64,000 nt of DNA, taken from contig JAMPDX010000004.1 of the NCBI GenBank assembly GCA_023665425.1, positions 1 through 64,000 of the forward strand, given 5' to 3'. The notes beneath the pieces were generated by a model. That model had not been told where the DNA came from, did no database searches, and saw only the letters and a list, made by a program, of their open reading frames with translations. Each line of letters begins with the position of its first letter. Positions within the stretch are counted from its first letter, which is position 1. Below are positions 56,900 to 64,000 of the stretch, piece after piece. The stretch comes from Muribaculaceae bacterium. GTDB lineage: Bacteria > Bacteroidota > Bacteroidia > Bacteroidales > Muribaculaceae. The position numbers and the translations under genes are program-made.

Positions 56900-57916
56900 C
56901 TATCTTACAATGACTTTCTGAGTCATTATGCCGGCGGCGCTTTGCAGGCGAGCGATGTATAAGCCGGCAGGAAGCTCTATGACTGTGCGGTTGCGATAGA
57001 GGCCCACTGCACGTCCGGCCATGTCATATACTGCGAGTGTGTCATAATCGCCGTCCACATGCATACAGCCTTTGTCGCCTATGATTGCATTGGAAGCGAT
57101 GGCTGCGGTATTAAGCCCGGAGGCGTCGGCTGTGAAGCGGAACATATTTACATTTTGGCCGGTAGTGGGAGTTTCGTCATAGCCCAAAGTGACAAATACG
57201 AACTCTTTGCCATCCTTAACCTGGCTGTAGGTCAGCTCTTGCACGCCGCTGCGGGTGGTGAAGATATAGGGGTAGACCTGATTGTCGAGATAGTCTTGGA
57301 ATGAGAAGTTCTCGTTGCCGTCATAGAAGTCCCAGAAACGAGCCTCGTGCATGTGGTTACCGTAGCTGTCATCATTAGAGGGGGTGACACGCAGAGTCAC
57401 CTTGTCGTAGCCCTCTTTTGAGGGGTCAGGCTCCACATTTACCAGCTCCACCTCGAAGGTGATATCGGAGACACCGGCAGGCAAGGTCTTGAAGGTGGTG
57501 TATACTACATCAGAGGCCTGCGCATAATTCTCATCGAGATAATAAGCGTAAACCACATATTCAGTGTCCCATGTCAACTTGGAGCCGCGCAGTTCGGAGG
57601 CGAGGTCTTCGTATGGGCCATAGTTCTCGGAGATAGCGGCAGCCTCCTCCCATGTAGTGTCATACATTTCGGCCATATATGTCCACCATCCGAAGTCACG
57701 CTCGTAAATATTGTCAATACCACCGGCATTCTCCACCATTTTTGAGGTGATGATATCCCACACGAAGTTCCTTTCGCTGTTTGAGGGGACGATGCTCACC
57801 TGGGCATCAGTCTTGGTGATATCGGTTACGGAGATAGCGATAGTATCGTCGTCAGCATAAGCAGATGCCGAGAGCAACAGTGTTGAGGCAATAAGTAGAA
57901 GTTTCTTCATAATCAA
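56900..57916 (-). CDS. Secreted protein related to the 976-residue surface protein, Por-like tail
   Basis: The 338-residue protein has signal MIMKKLLLIASTLLLSASAYA. It has one type-1 domain as in the gene at 49151 (ISVTDITKTDAQVSIVPSN; GGIDNIYERDFGWWTYMAEM with SELRGSKLTWDTEYVVYAYYL). A second domain with NDDSYGNHMHEARFWDFYDG follows, then a sorting tail (LAVYDMAGRAVGLYRN, ELPAGLYIARL, QKVIVR). The two genes look like a short and a long version of the same surface protein. The substrate is unknown. A minus-strand -7 box (CAAAGTTA) is at 57933-57940. Confidence 0.82.
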   Translation of the reverse strand: MIMKKLLLIASTLLLSASAYADDDTIAISVTDITKTDAQVSIVPSNSERNFVWDIITSKMVENAGGIDNIYERDFGWWTYMAEMYDTTWEEAAAISENYGPYEDLASELRGSKLTWDTEYVVYAYYLDENYAQASDVVYTTFKTLPAGVSDITFEVELVNVEPDPSKEGYDKVTLRVTPSNDDSYGNHMHEARFWDFYDGNENFSFQDYLDNQVYPYIFTTRSGVQELTYSQVKDGKEFVFVTLGYDETPTTGQNVNMFRFTADASGLNTAAIASNAIIGDKGCMHVDGDYDTLAVYDMAGRAVGLYRNRTVIELPAGLYIARLQSAAGIMTQKVIVR

Positions 57917-58072
57917 ATAAATTAGTATGGCGCAAAGTTAAGCAAAAAACTACGAAATCCGTGTTAATATAGATTAAGAAAATAAAATAAGTATTTCCCT
58001 TTGGCAATTTTTGTAGCCACTTCGCTGCTAATCCGTTTTTAAACGCCCTATTCAGGTACGTATTACTACCAC

Positions 58073-58115
58073 GGCCGAAAATAAAATACCGGGGCCTCAA
58101 ATAGGGGCTCCGGCG
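58073..58115 (-). terminator. Terminator of hemD
   Basis: Minus strand: GCCGGAGCCCC, loop TATTTGA, GGCCCCGG, then TATTTTATTTTC. It lies 26 bases after the hemD stop. Confidence 0.75.
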
Positions 58116-58140
58116 TATGTTGTAATATGGGATTAGCAGG

Positions 58141-58893
58141 TTATTTTTGCTCGGCAAGGAAGGCTGTGAGAGCAGCTGTCATGGAGCGGTGTTTGTCTGT
58201 AGGGGCTTCGCAGTCAAGATGCAGGCCGGCGTCGCGCACTGCCTTGGCTGTGTTTATACCAAAGCAACCAATCTTGACATTCTGTTTGTCCTGGTCGAAA
58301 TCGGGGAAGTTCTTGAGGAGGGCCTGAATGCCGGCGGGGCTGAAGAAGATAAGCATATCATAGTCAAACTTCTCGCCCGGCTTGAAGTCGTTGCTCACAG
58401 TGCGATACATTACCGCTTGAGTGTAGTTCACCTTGTTAGCATCGAGAGGTTCGCAAGTCTCGGGGTGAACGTCAGAGACGGGCATGAGGTATTTTTCTTT
58501 GTTGTGCTTAGCGAGTGCCGCGAGCAATTGCGGGTCATTAAGTTTGCCGGTAGTACCGAAGAAAATTTTGCGTTTACGATAGACGATGTACTTCTGGAGG
58601 TAGTTAGCAATAGACTCCGAAGTGCAAACGTATTTCATAGTATCCGGGACCTTGAAACGAGTCTCCTCAGCCAGACGGAAATAATTGTCGACGGCCGTTT
58701 TAGCGGTGAATATCACGCCGGTGTAATCAGCGATGTTCACCTTTTGCTGTCTGAAATCCTTGGCGGAAAGTCCCTCCACCTTAATAAAAGGACGAAAGAT
58801 GACCTCGACACCAAATTTCTCCGCGATGTCAAAATAAGGAGACTTGCCGTTCTCCGGCTGAGGCTGAGAAACGAGTATCTTCTTGATTTTCAT
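58141..58893 (-). CDS. hemD: Uroporphyrinogen-III synthase
   Basis: The protein is 250 residues from ATG 58893 (MKIKKILVSQPQPENGKSPY); the longer frame starting at 59049 has no support. The fold has two alpha/beta domains with GVIFTAKTAVDNYF, YVCTSESIANYL, LMPVSDVHPETC and DMLIFFSPAGIQALLKNF. The Bacteroidota version is diverged but these segments fit. It closes and inverts ring D of hydroxymethylbilane in haem/sirohaem synthesis. It is placed after a DUF4271 gene, as in other Bacteroidales. Confidence 0.87.
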   Translation of the reverse strand: MKIKKILVSQPQPENGKSPYFDIAEKFGVEVIFRPFIKVEGLSAKDFRQQKVNIADYTGVIFTAKTAVDNYFRLAEETRFKVPDTMKYVCTSESIANYLQKYIVYRKRKIFFGTTGKLNDPQLLAALAKHNKEKYLMPVSDVHPETCEPLDANKVNYTQAVMYRTVSNDFKPGEKFDYDMLIFFSPAGIQALLKNFPDFDQDKQNVKIGCFGINTAKAVRDAGLHLDCEAPTDKHRSMTAALTAFLAEQK

Positions 58894-58991
58894 TCTTCTT
58901 TTATTTATACTTATGCAGTAAGCTGTGTGCTCTTGGGAATTTGAAACGGGCTGCTGCAAGGCAGCGATAATTGAGGAGATTGGAAGAATCA

Positions 58992-59960
58992 TCAATAAGA
59001 CCGTGCGATGTGCCAAATTAATAGCACCGGTACGATTTCGACGCTGCAAAGGTAATATAAAAATAGGAGAAAATAGGTAGATTTACCCGAAAAAATTCTG
59101 ATACCTTTAAAAATAAATAATATTCGAGAAAGAAAGTAGATAAAAAGGGCAGAAATTAAGGTGTATGGGAGCACCTCAGGGTAGAAAATGCCTAAGAGAG
59201 CGAGAGGGAGCAGAATTGGGCCCATAAGTGCCGTTCCGGCCTTAAACCCTTGGACCCATCTTGCGGCATTGGTATGCGAAGTAAAAGTGTTGCCTATGAA
59301 TATATATGCAATCCATTGGAGCAGATAGTATCCGGCTGTGATGCCTAAACAGTACCATAGATTCGGGGGAAAATCTCCGGGAGACGCCATTGATGTGCCA
59401 TTGCAGTAGGCCACGGCTGCTGAGAGGAGCAGTCCGCTCCCGGCTATCGTGAGCAGGATGAGCAGGGTGAGGAAGGTGGTCTCGCGCATAGTGTCTGCAA
59501 ACATATTGCGGCGCCGGGCCGAGTCTACCGTCTCATGCATGAGATTGTTGATGTATTTGAAATTGCGGCGAAATCGGAAAGATATGAGCATGAAGAGCAC
59601 CACGACAGCGAGGATTACCCATGAGGCTATATCCATTCCTGCATTATCGGAAGAATCTGCCTTGGCAAAAACCTGAGCCGTGTGTGGACGCTCCATTTGA
59701 ATGGATAGGGTTTGCTTGGCCGCATGGGCGGGCGCTGTATCGGCTGCCGCCGTGTCCGGAGCGACAGCGAGTGTGTTGGCTTTTTGGGAGCGTGGGGTGT
59801 TGGCCTGCTTGCCCTTTGCTGCAGAAGTTGAGTTGAGGGCCTTCTGCATCATCTCCATGTCTGCGGCCGCCTGCTGCTCCGCAAAGGAGTTTGGCCGGTC
59901 AATGAAATGTTCTGTCGGTACTGCCGGGGTGGTATGAATTGAGTGTATTGAGTCAGGCAC
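58992..59960 (-). CDS. DUF4271-domain membrane protein
   Basis: The 322-residue protein has a polar N-terminal half and then about six to seven hydrophobic helices (for example IASWVILAVVVLFMLISFRF; TFLTLLILLTIAGSGLLLSA). It ends in VEIVPVLLIWHIARSY. This matches the DUF4271 family of Bacteroidota, which commonly precedes hemD. No function is established. The gap to hemD is 98 bases without a visible terminator, so they are probably co-transcribed. Confidence 0.85.
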   Translation of the reverse strand: MPDSIHSIHTTPAVPTEHFIDRPNSFAEQQAAADMEMMQKALNSTSAAKGKQANTPRSQKANTLAVAPDTAAADTAPAHAAKQTLSIQMERPHTAQVFAKADSSDNAGMDIASWVILAVVVLFMLISFRFRRNFKYINNLMHETVDSARRRNMFADTMRETTFLTLLILLTIAGSGLLLSAAVAYCNGTSMASPGDFPPNLWYCLGITAGYYLLQWIAYIFIGNTFTSHTNAARWVQGFKAGTALMGPILLPLALLGIFYPEVLPYTLISALFIYFLSRILFIFKGIRIFSGKSTYFLLFLYYLCSVEIVPVLLIWHIARSY

Positions 59961-60344
59961 TGTCGTAACTGTTTTATATGAAATGGACTCTTAGAGCTTG
60001 TTTAATAAAAAATGTGAATGTAAGGGCGGTATATTTTCGAGCTAATTTGGCTTGTCTTGCAGGAAGCATAGCAAGCATTGTGACCGGAAAGATGAGTAAA
60101 AGTAGCCAAAAAAGACACCGTGATATAACATTCTTACATAACTTATAAATTATCTTTTTAATTCATTGAGAGTCTTGTTTCCAAAAATTACCGTTATGTC
60201 TCGCAGCTGCACCTCATCTTTGAGCCTTTGGTTCAGTCACATAGCCCGCTATGTTCCTTCACCTGCAGCCTCAAAACTGAGGCACATCTGCGACCCTGAC
60301 GTTCACATTTATTATTAAACAAGCTCTTAATGCCGGGAGATTAA
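59961..60344. other. 384-bp region filled by a palindromic element
   Basis: Apart from a short family C-like end fragment (59971-59992), the interval is the element 59993-60327. No gene seen. Confidence 0.6.
59993..60327. repeat. Palindromic intergenic element, family A, long form (335 bp)
   Basis: The same inverted ends as 52509-52669 (AGAGCTTGTTTAATAAAAAA / TTATTAAACAAGCTCT). Left core GGAAGCATAGCAAGCATTGTGACCG (60062-60086). Right core on the other strand, CAGTCACATAGCCCGCTATGTTCC (60234-60257). The right ~125 bases are nearly identical to the right half of 52509-52669, and the left part matches window positions 1-50. It is thus a two-core form, like the family C elements. Confidence 0.85.
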
Positions 60345-61361
60345 TCAGGCTTTGAGCCATCCTGCTTGGCGATACCAATCTATGCTTCTGGCCACTCCGG
60401 CCTTCAAGTCAGTAGAGGGGCGGAAGCCGAAGTCACGTTTCGCAGCACTGATGTCGGCGCGCCAGTTGCGCTGCTTCATTATCTTGTATTTATCGGGGTT
60501 GAGTGTCATGGGCTTACCCTTAATCCGCCCTATAAAGCCGCTGACGGCGCAAACGCATTTCAACACCCAAATAGGAGCGACAATGGGGAGGACAAACTTC
60601 TTGCCGAGCTTTTCGGCCACGAGAGTGCGGAACTCTTTCTGAGTATAAGCATGGTCCTCCGAAATAATATATTTATGGCCTATGGGTGCCTGCTCCAGAG
60701 CATCGTAAATGGCAGTGACCAGGTCTTCTACATATATGAATGTGAGCATCTGCTTGCGGAAGCCGACAGAGAAGTCCACCCCCTGCGCTATGCTCTTGAA
60801 CATCAGGAAATAGTCCCTCTCGTGTGGCCCATAGATGCCGGTGCAACGGAATATGATGTATGGCACTCCGCTGCTCTCAAGGCAAGTCTCGGCCTTTAGT
60901 TTGGAGGTACCATATCGAGTGTCGGGGTTGGGTATCATGTCCTCGCGGAAGGGTGTGTATCCTCTTTCATCTCCTTTGCCCATGACAGACAGAGAGCTCA
61001 TGTACAGAAGCTTGTCCGGCACCATGTCGGCCACTTTGAGGGCATTGAGAAATGAGTTGAGATAGTCATGATTAATGCGCGAAAAGTCCATAAAATGGAG
61101 CGCCTTCGTGGCTCCGAGGTTGTAGACTATATAGTCCCAACGCTCGCCGGAGGGCAGAGCATCGCGCATTGTAGAGGCCAGAGTGTCCGGCTCATCGAAG
61201 TCGAGGACCAGGAATTTTATCGCCGGGGCAGTGAGGAATTTGCGGGAGGTAGATTCGCGCACACCGGCCCATACCTCATAGCCACGTCTGAGGCCTTCAG
61301 CAACTATGAAACCACCGGTAAAACCTCCGGCTCCAACTACTAATACTCGTTTATTTGCCAC
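60345..61361 (-). CDS. NAD(P)-dependent epimerase/dehydratase (SDR family)
   Basis: The protein is 338 residues from a GTG at 61361 (VANKRVLVVGAGGFTGGF). The longer frame uses a TTG inside the terminal repeat of the neighbouring element and adds MNCYLKIN-type residues, so I reject it. The Rossmann motif VVGAGGFTGGFIV (GxxGxxG), YNLGATKALHF, and an active-site-like YGTSKLKAE (YxxxK) are present. It acts on a nucleotide sugar or similar substrate in envelope synthesis; the exact reaction is unclear. Confidence 0.87.
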   Translation of the reverse strand: MANKRVLVVGAGGFTGGFIVAEGLRRGYEVWAGVRESTSRKFLTAPAIKFLVLDFDEPDTLASTMRDALPSGERWDYIVYNLGATKALHFMDFSRINHDYLNSFLNALKVADMVPDKLLYMSSLSVMGKGDERGYTPFREDMIPNPDTRYGTSKLKAETCLESSGVPYIIFRCTGIYGPHERDYFLMFKSIAQGVDFSVGFRKQMLTFIYVEDLVTAIYDALEQAPIGHKYIISEDHAYTQKEFRTLVAEKLGKKFVLPIVAPIWVLKCVCAVSGFIGRIKGKPMTLNPDKYKIMKQRNWRADISAAKRDFGFRPSTDLKAGVARSIDWYRQAGWLKA

Positions 61362-61393
61362 GATGATACATTTTGAGTGATTATTAATTTTTA

Positions 61394-61587
61394 AGTAGCA
61401 GTTCAAATTAAACCACTACTTTAAACTTAGAATAAATATGATTAGCTTGAATACTCTATGCTTGTTCTTTTTGGTTGATTTCGCCTTGTCACTCAGTAGC
61501 ATAGCTCGCTATGCCCCTTTGTTCCGCAGCGAAATCAACTCAGAAATAACTGCGCATATAGTATTCATTTAATTTGAACAGCTACTT
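61394..61587. repeat. Palindromic intergenic element, family B, copy 2 (194 bp)
   Basis: AAGTAGCAGTTCAAATTAAA pairs with TTTAATTTGAACAGCTACTT. The centre carries CAGTAGCATAGCTCGCTATGCCCC (61494-61517), the shared core on the minus strand. It has the same termini (AAGTAGCWG) and size as 47179-47371, but different arm sequence. It separates the epimerase from the deacetylase. Confidence 0.85.
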
Positions 61588-61599
61588 ATCAGCCACTTA

Positions 61600-62250
61600 T
61601 TATAAAAGTCGACACTGATAACCTTGCGCCAAGAGCCAGTCAAGGGCTGCCGGAAGGGCGGTGCGCAGCTTGTCGATGCTCTTGAGGGAGTCGTGAAAGA
61701 CAATTATAGCTCCCGGACGAGTGTATCGCTTCACATTGCTTAGCACTCGGTTGGCATCCACGCGTCGGGAGTAATCGCGGGTGACGAGGTCATACATGAT
61801 GATGCGGTAGCGTCTTGCCAAAGCCTTTGCCTGGCGAGGGCGGAGCCATCCGTGAGGAGGGCGAAACAGGGGCTTGCTCGCCGTATAAGAGTGGGTGGCG
61901 GGCAAAGAGCTGTGGAGGATATGGTCGGCCTCAGTGACATCGCGCAGATATGTGCGTGTAGTGACCTTGGCCCCCTGCAGATGATGCATCGTATGATTAC
62001 CTATCCGGTGTCCGCGGGCGAACACCTCGCGGACAAGATGGGGATAGCGCCGGGCATTATCTCCCACCATAAAGAAGGTGGCCTTGACACCATATCTGTC
62101 AAGGATGGAGAGTACCTCAGGTGTGGCTTGGGGGATGGGTCCGTCGTCGAAGGTGATATATACAGAACGCTCGCCGATTACGTTGTTGAGGCGAAATTCC
62201 CCCTTTGGTACGAGGGTCCTGAACAGGTATGGCGGGCGTTCTATAAACAT
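61600..62250 (-). CDS. Polysaccharide deacetylase family protein (NodB-like)
   Basis: The 216-residue protein has the NodB-fold catalytic motif SVYITFDDGPIPQ (TFDDGP, about residues 32-38) with the metal-binding HxxxH in GNHTMHH. LFRPPHGW supplies the substrate-groove motif and IIVFHDS the late His. There is no signal peptide; an N-terminal hydrophobic stretch is lacking, so the site of action is unclear. It removes acetyl groups from a glycan such as peptidoglycan or an exopolysaccharide. The start is three bases after the stop of the DUF2723 gene, so the two are one operon. Confidence 0.88.
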   Translation of the reverse strand: MFIERPPYLFRTLVPKGEFRLNNVIGERSVYITFDDGPIPQATPEVLSILDRYGVKATFFMVGDNARRYPHLVREVFARGHRIGNHTMHHLQGAKVTTRTYLRDVTEADHILHSSLPATHSYTASKPLFRPPHGWLRPRQAKALARRYRIIMYDLVTRDYSRRVDANRVLSNVKRYTRPGAIIVFHDSLKSIDKLRTALPAALDWLLAQGYQCRLL

Positions 62251-62253
62251 GAG

Positions 62254-64000
62254 TTACTGCACTTGGTCGGGATGAGCGGCTACAAAAGCATCATACAGCC
62301 TCTGGGAGCGCTCAGCGTCAACCTTGTCTATGTTGGGATACTTATACAGCTCCTCGATGTCACCGCCGGCAGAGACATATTCCTCTACCAGGCCAATGAA
62401 CACGGAGTCCACCTGGCGCTCATATTCTGAGGCCTGCGCATATTCGGCTTCAGAGAGGCTCTGCAGGTGAGTGACAATTTCGGCAAACTGTGCTATTCCC
62501 TCAGCTGAGATATAGTCAGCGTCACCATTGTCGATGGCTGCGCCTTCATCATCCTTGGCCGGGGTGCAATACCATATAATGCGTTGCATCATATTATCGG
62601 AGATGCCGGCCTTCTTAAGAGCCTTCTTTGTCTGAGGCAGCAGGTTGCTGATCTCGTCATAAGGCTGTTTGCGGAAGTCATTGTCATACATATAACTGCA
62701 TACATTGTAGAGCAGTATGAGCTGGTAATACTCCTTCATGATAGTGCTGTTCTCAGGCGTGAGCTGAGCCGCCGGCATACGCATACCATACTCGTTGGCA
62801 ACGCCGAAGCGGTCGCAAATCATGTTGACATACTTCACATTCTGGGCAAAACGTACCAGGCTCGTTTCGAGTATCTGCAGGGCCTTCTTGAGGTCTTGTT
62901 TGTTGCGGGTCTGGTAAGCGAGTACACCCCAGTCAGTAGCGGCAAAACGCATCACGGTGAGAGAAGCGGGTCTTACGGCGTTGGAGAGGCGTTTGTCGTA
63001 TGTCTGAAGGATGGTCTTGGCGTTATTGAACTTTGCAGTGGCCTTGGCTGTAAGCCCCTCGTCATTGAGTCTGATTCCTTCGTAGATAAGCGATGCGGAG
63101 AGGTCGAGCAGCGACATGCGAGTCACGGCGAGCATTCGTCCGGCAGTCTCATCGAAGTAAGGCGGGTTCTCCACATTGTCGGCACCACCCCACAAGTAGT
63201 TGCTGATGACCTTGAAGCCTCTGTCGGTATTGGTAGGCACCATGCCCGGCAGCTTAATGTTGTCATCATCTTCATACAGATATTGACCTATCTGTGAGTA
63301 CACATATTCCGGGTCTTGGCTTGCCATGTCCATGTCAGTGCGATAGGGCACCAACTGGTTGACCATACCCACCTTGCGAACATAGGGGAGGAACTGGCTG
63401 TAATTATCCTCTCCTACAGTGCAACACCAATAGATTGGCCTCTGCCAGCCATTGGCTGCGTTGGTGGCAATAATGTCGAGCATCAGCAGATTGCCCAGAT
63501 AGGTGTATGGCTTGAGCTCCACAGGTATCTGTTTGATGGGCTCCACACCCTCGGGCACCAGCCCGCGCTTGCGCACGGTCTCGGCATCTACGGGGATATA
63601 CGTGTTGAGGTGCTTAAGAGTATAGTTGCCGGTCTCCGGGTTTACTGACTTCTCATCATAAACCTCCTTGAGGGCCTGCAGCAGGGGCACCTGTTCATCC
63701 ATATATTTACGGAAATCCTTGTCCGGGCCAACGGTTGAGAGATTGCCGTAGGCATACTTCTCGGGGGTGACGGTATAGTCTACCGGGGCTGCGGTGTAAG
63801 TCTGCAGGCGCTGCTGATTGGCATACCATTCACTATTGAGATATGAAAGGTTGATGATCTTGACATCCGGTCGCACCCCTTCCACCTCCTGAGCATACCA
63901 TAGCGGGAAGGTATCGTTGTCGCCGTTACAGAACACGATGGCATTCGGCTCAAGCGAATTAAGGTAGTTTATAGCATAATCACGAGCCGCATATCTGTTG
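62254..64000 (-). CDS. DUF2723 (PMT-like) membrane glycosyltransferase, C-terminal part
   Basis: The gene is open to the right edge. The segment leading in reads NRYAARDYAINYLNSLEPNA directly before IVFCNGDNDTFPLWYAQE, so the apparent start near 63936 is not real. The visible ~580 residues are the soluble C-terminal half, with GVRPDVKIINLSYLNSEWYA and tetratricopeptide-like helices toward the end. The N-terminal membrane part with the catalytic residues is outside the window. Family members are thought to glycosylate periplasmic or surface proteins/lipids. It probably belongs with the deacetylase and epimerase in envelope modification. Confidence 0.88.
   Translation of the reverse strand, partial: NRYAARDYAINYLNSLEPNAIVFCNGDNDTFPLWYAQEVEGVRPDVKIINLSYLNSEWYANQQRLQTYTAAPVDYTVTPEKYAYGNLSTVGPDKDFRKYMDEQVPLLQALKEVYDEKSVNPETGNYTLKHLNTYIPVDAETVRKRGLVPEGVEPIKQIPVELKPYTYLGNLLMLDIIATNAANGWQRPIYWCCTVGEDNYSQFLPYVRKVGMVNQLVPYRTDMDMASQDPEYVYSQIGQYLYEDDDNIKLPGMVPTNTDRGFKVISNYLWGGADNVENPPYFDETAGRMLAVTRMSLLDLSASLIYEGIRLNDEGLTAKATAKFNNAKTILQTYDKRLSNAVRPASLTVMRFAATDWGVLAYQTRNKQDLKKALQILETSLVRFAQNVKYVNMICDRFGVANEYGMRMPAAQLTPENSTIMKEYYQLILLYNVCSYMYDNDFRKQPYDEISNLLPQTKKALKKAGISDNMMQRIIWYCTPAKDDEGAAIDNGDADYISAEGIAQFAEIVTHLQSLSEAEYAQASEYERQVDSVFIGLVEEYVSAGGDIEELYKYPNIDKVDAERSQRLYDAFVAAHPDQVQ

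Noticed and set aside
63936-64000. Start of the DUF2723 gene at 63936
   Set aside because: The frame continues without a stop to the window edge with family-typical residues, so the gene is partial and this is an internal valine codon.

Overview
The window looks like a chromosomal contig of a gut-type member of the Bacteroidota, order Bacteroidales. A Muribaculaceae-like organism is my best guess. The support is: promoters of the Bacteroidota form TTTG-N19/20-TAnnTTTG; several secreted proteins with a Por-type (T9SS-like) C-terminal tail; GldE, DUF5683, DUF4271 and DUF2723 proteins; a 1177-residue SecA; a C10-family protease lipoprotein; and a TPP-riboswitch-led thiamin operon. No rRNA, tRNA, CRISPR array or transposase gene was seen.

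Layout. 1-2.4 kb: a secreted Omp28-like protein. 2.5-10.3 kb (minus): parA-parB-DUF5683-mltD-ABC exporter operon, then kdtA. 10.4-15.3 kb: a large multidomain secreted protein, an Lrp regulator, a strong candidate for an orphan structured ncRNA, and a small secreted protein. 15.7-17.3 kb: a membrane Ser/Thr kinase with Sel1 repeats. 17.4-25.0 kb (minus): TPP riboswitch-thiD-thiS-thiE(fusion)-thiG-thiC-thiH-MATE. 25.2-27.4 kb: a gate-domain membrane protein with a porin-like protein. 27.7-33.4 kb (plus): gldE-PPTase-argS, a Bax inhibitor-1 family protein and a Crp/Fnr regulator. 33.4-39.3 kb: an accessory region with an AT-rich C10 protease/lipoprotein cassette between two identical 91-bp repeats, and a phage-like lysis gene set. 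39.5-49.0 kb: rnhB, ispB-type prenyl synthase, polA, a glycosyltransferase, an Ala-DH-like gene, aroK, xseB, xseA. 49.1-58.0 kb: repeat-built surface protein, secA, a small helical protein, and a surface-protein paralogue. 58.1-64 kb: hemD, DUF4271, epimerase, deacetylase, and a DUF2723 gene running off the right end.

Working together: the thi operon encodes most of thiamin biosynthesis (pyrimidine and thiazole branches and their coupling). ThiF is missing from the cluster, and a MATE exporter follows thiH under the same riboswitch. The parA-to-ABC operon joins chromosome partitioning with cell-wall turnover and export. The most unusual non-coding content is a family of long, nearly self-complementary intergenic elements. 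They share a palindromic core (consensus about GGRRCATAGCGRGCTATG, followed by YGACTGA) but have at least three different sets of terminal inverted repeats. One element supplies the stop codon of aroK. The best candidates for undescribed biology are this repeat family, the roughly 300-nt ncRNA at 14.4-14.7 kb, and the 91-bp-repeat-flanked protease cassette.
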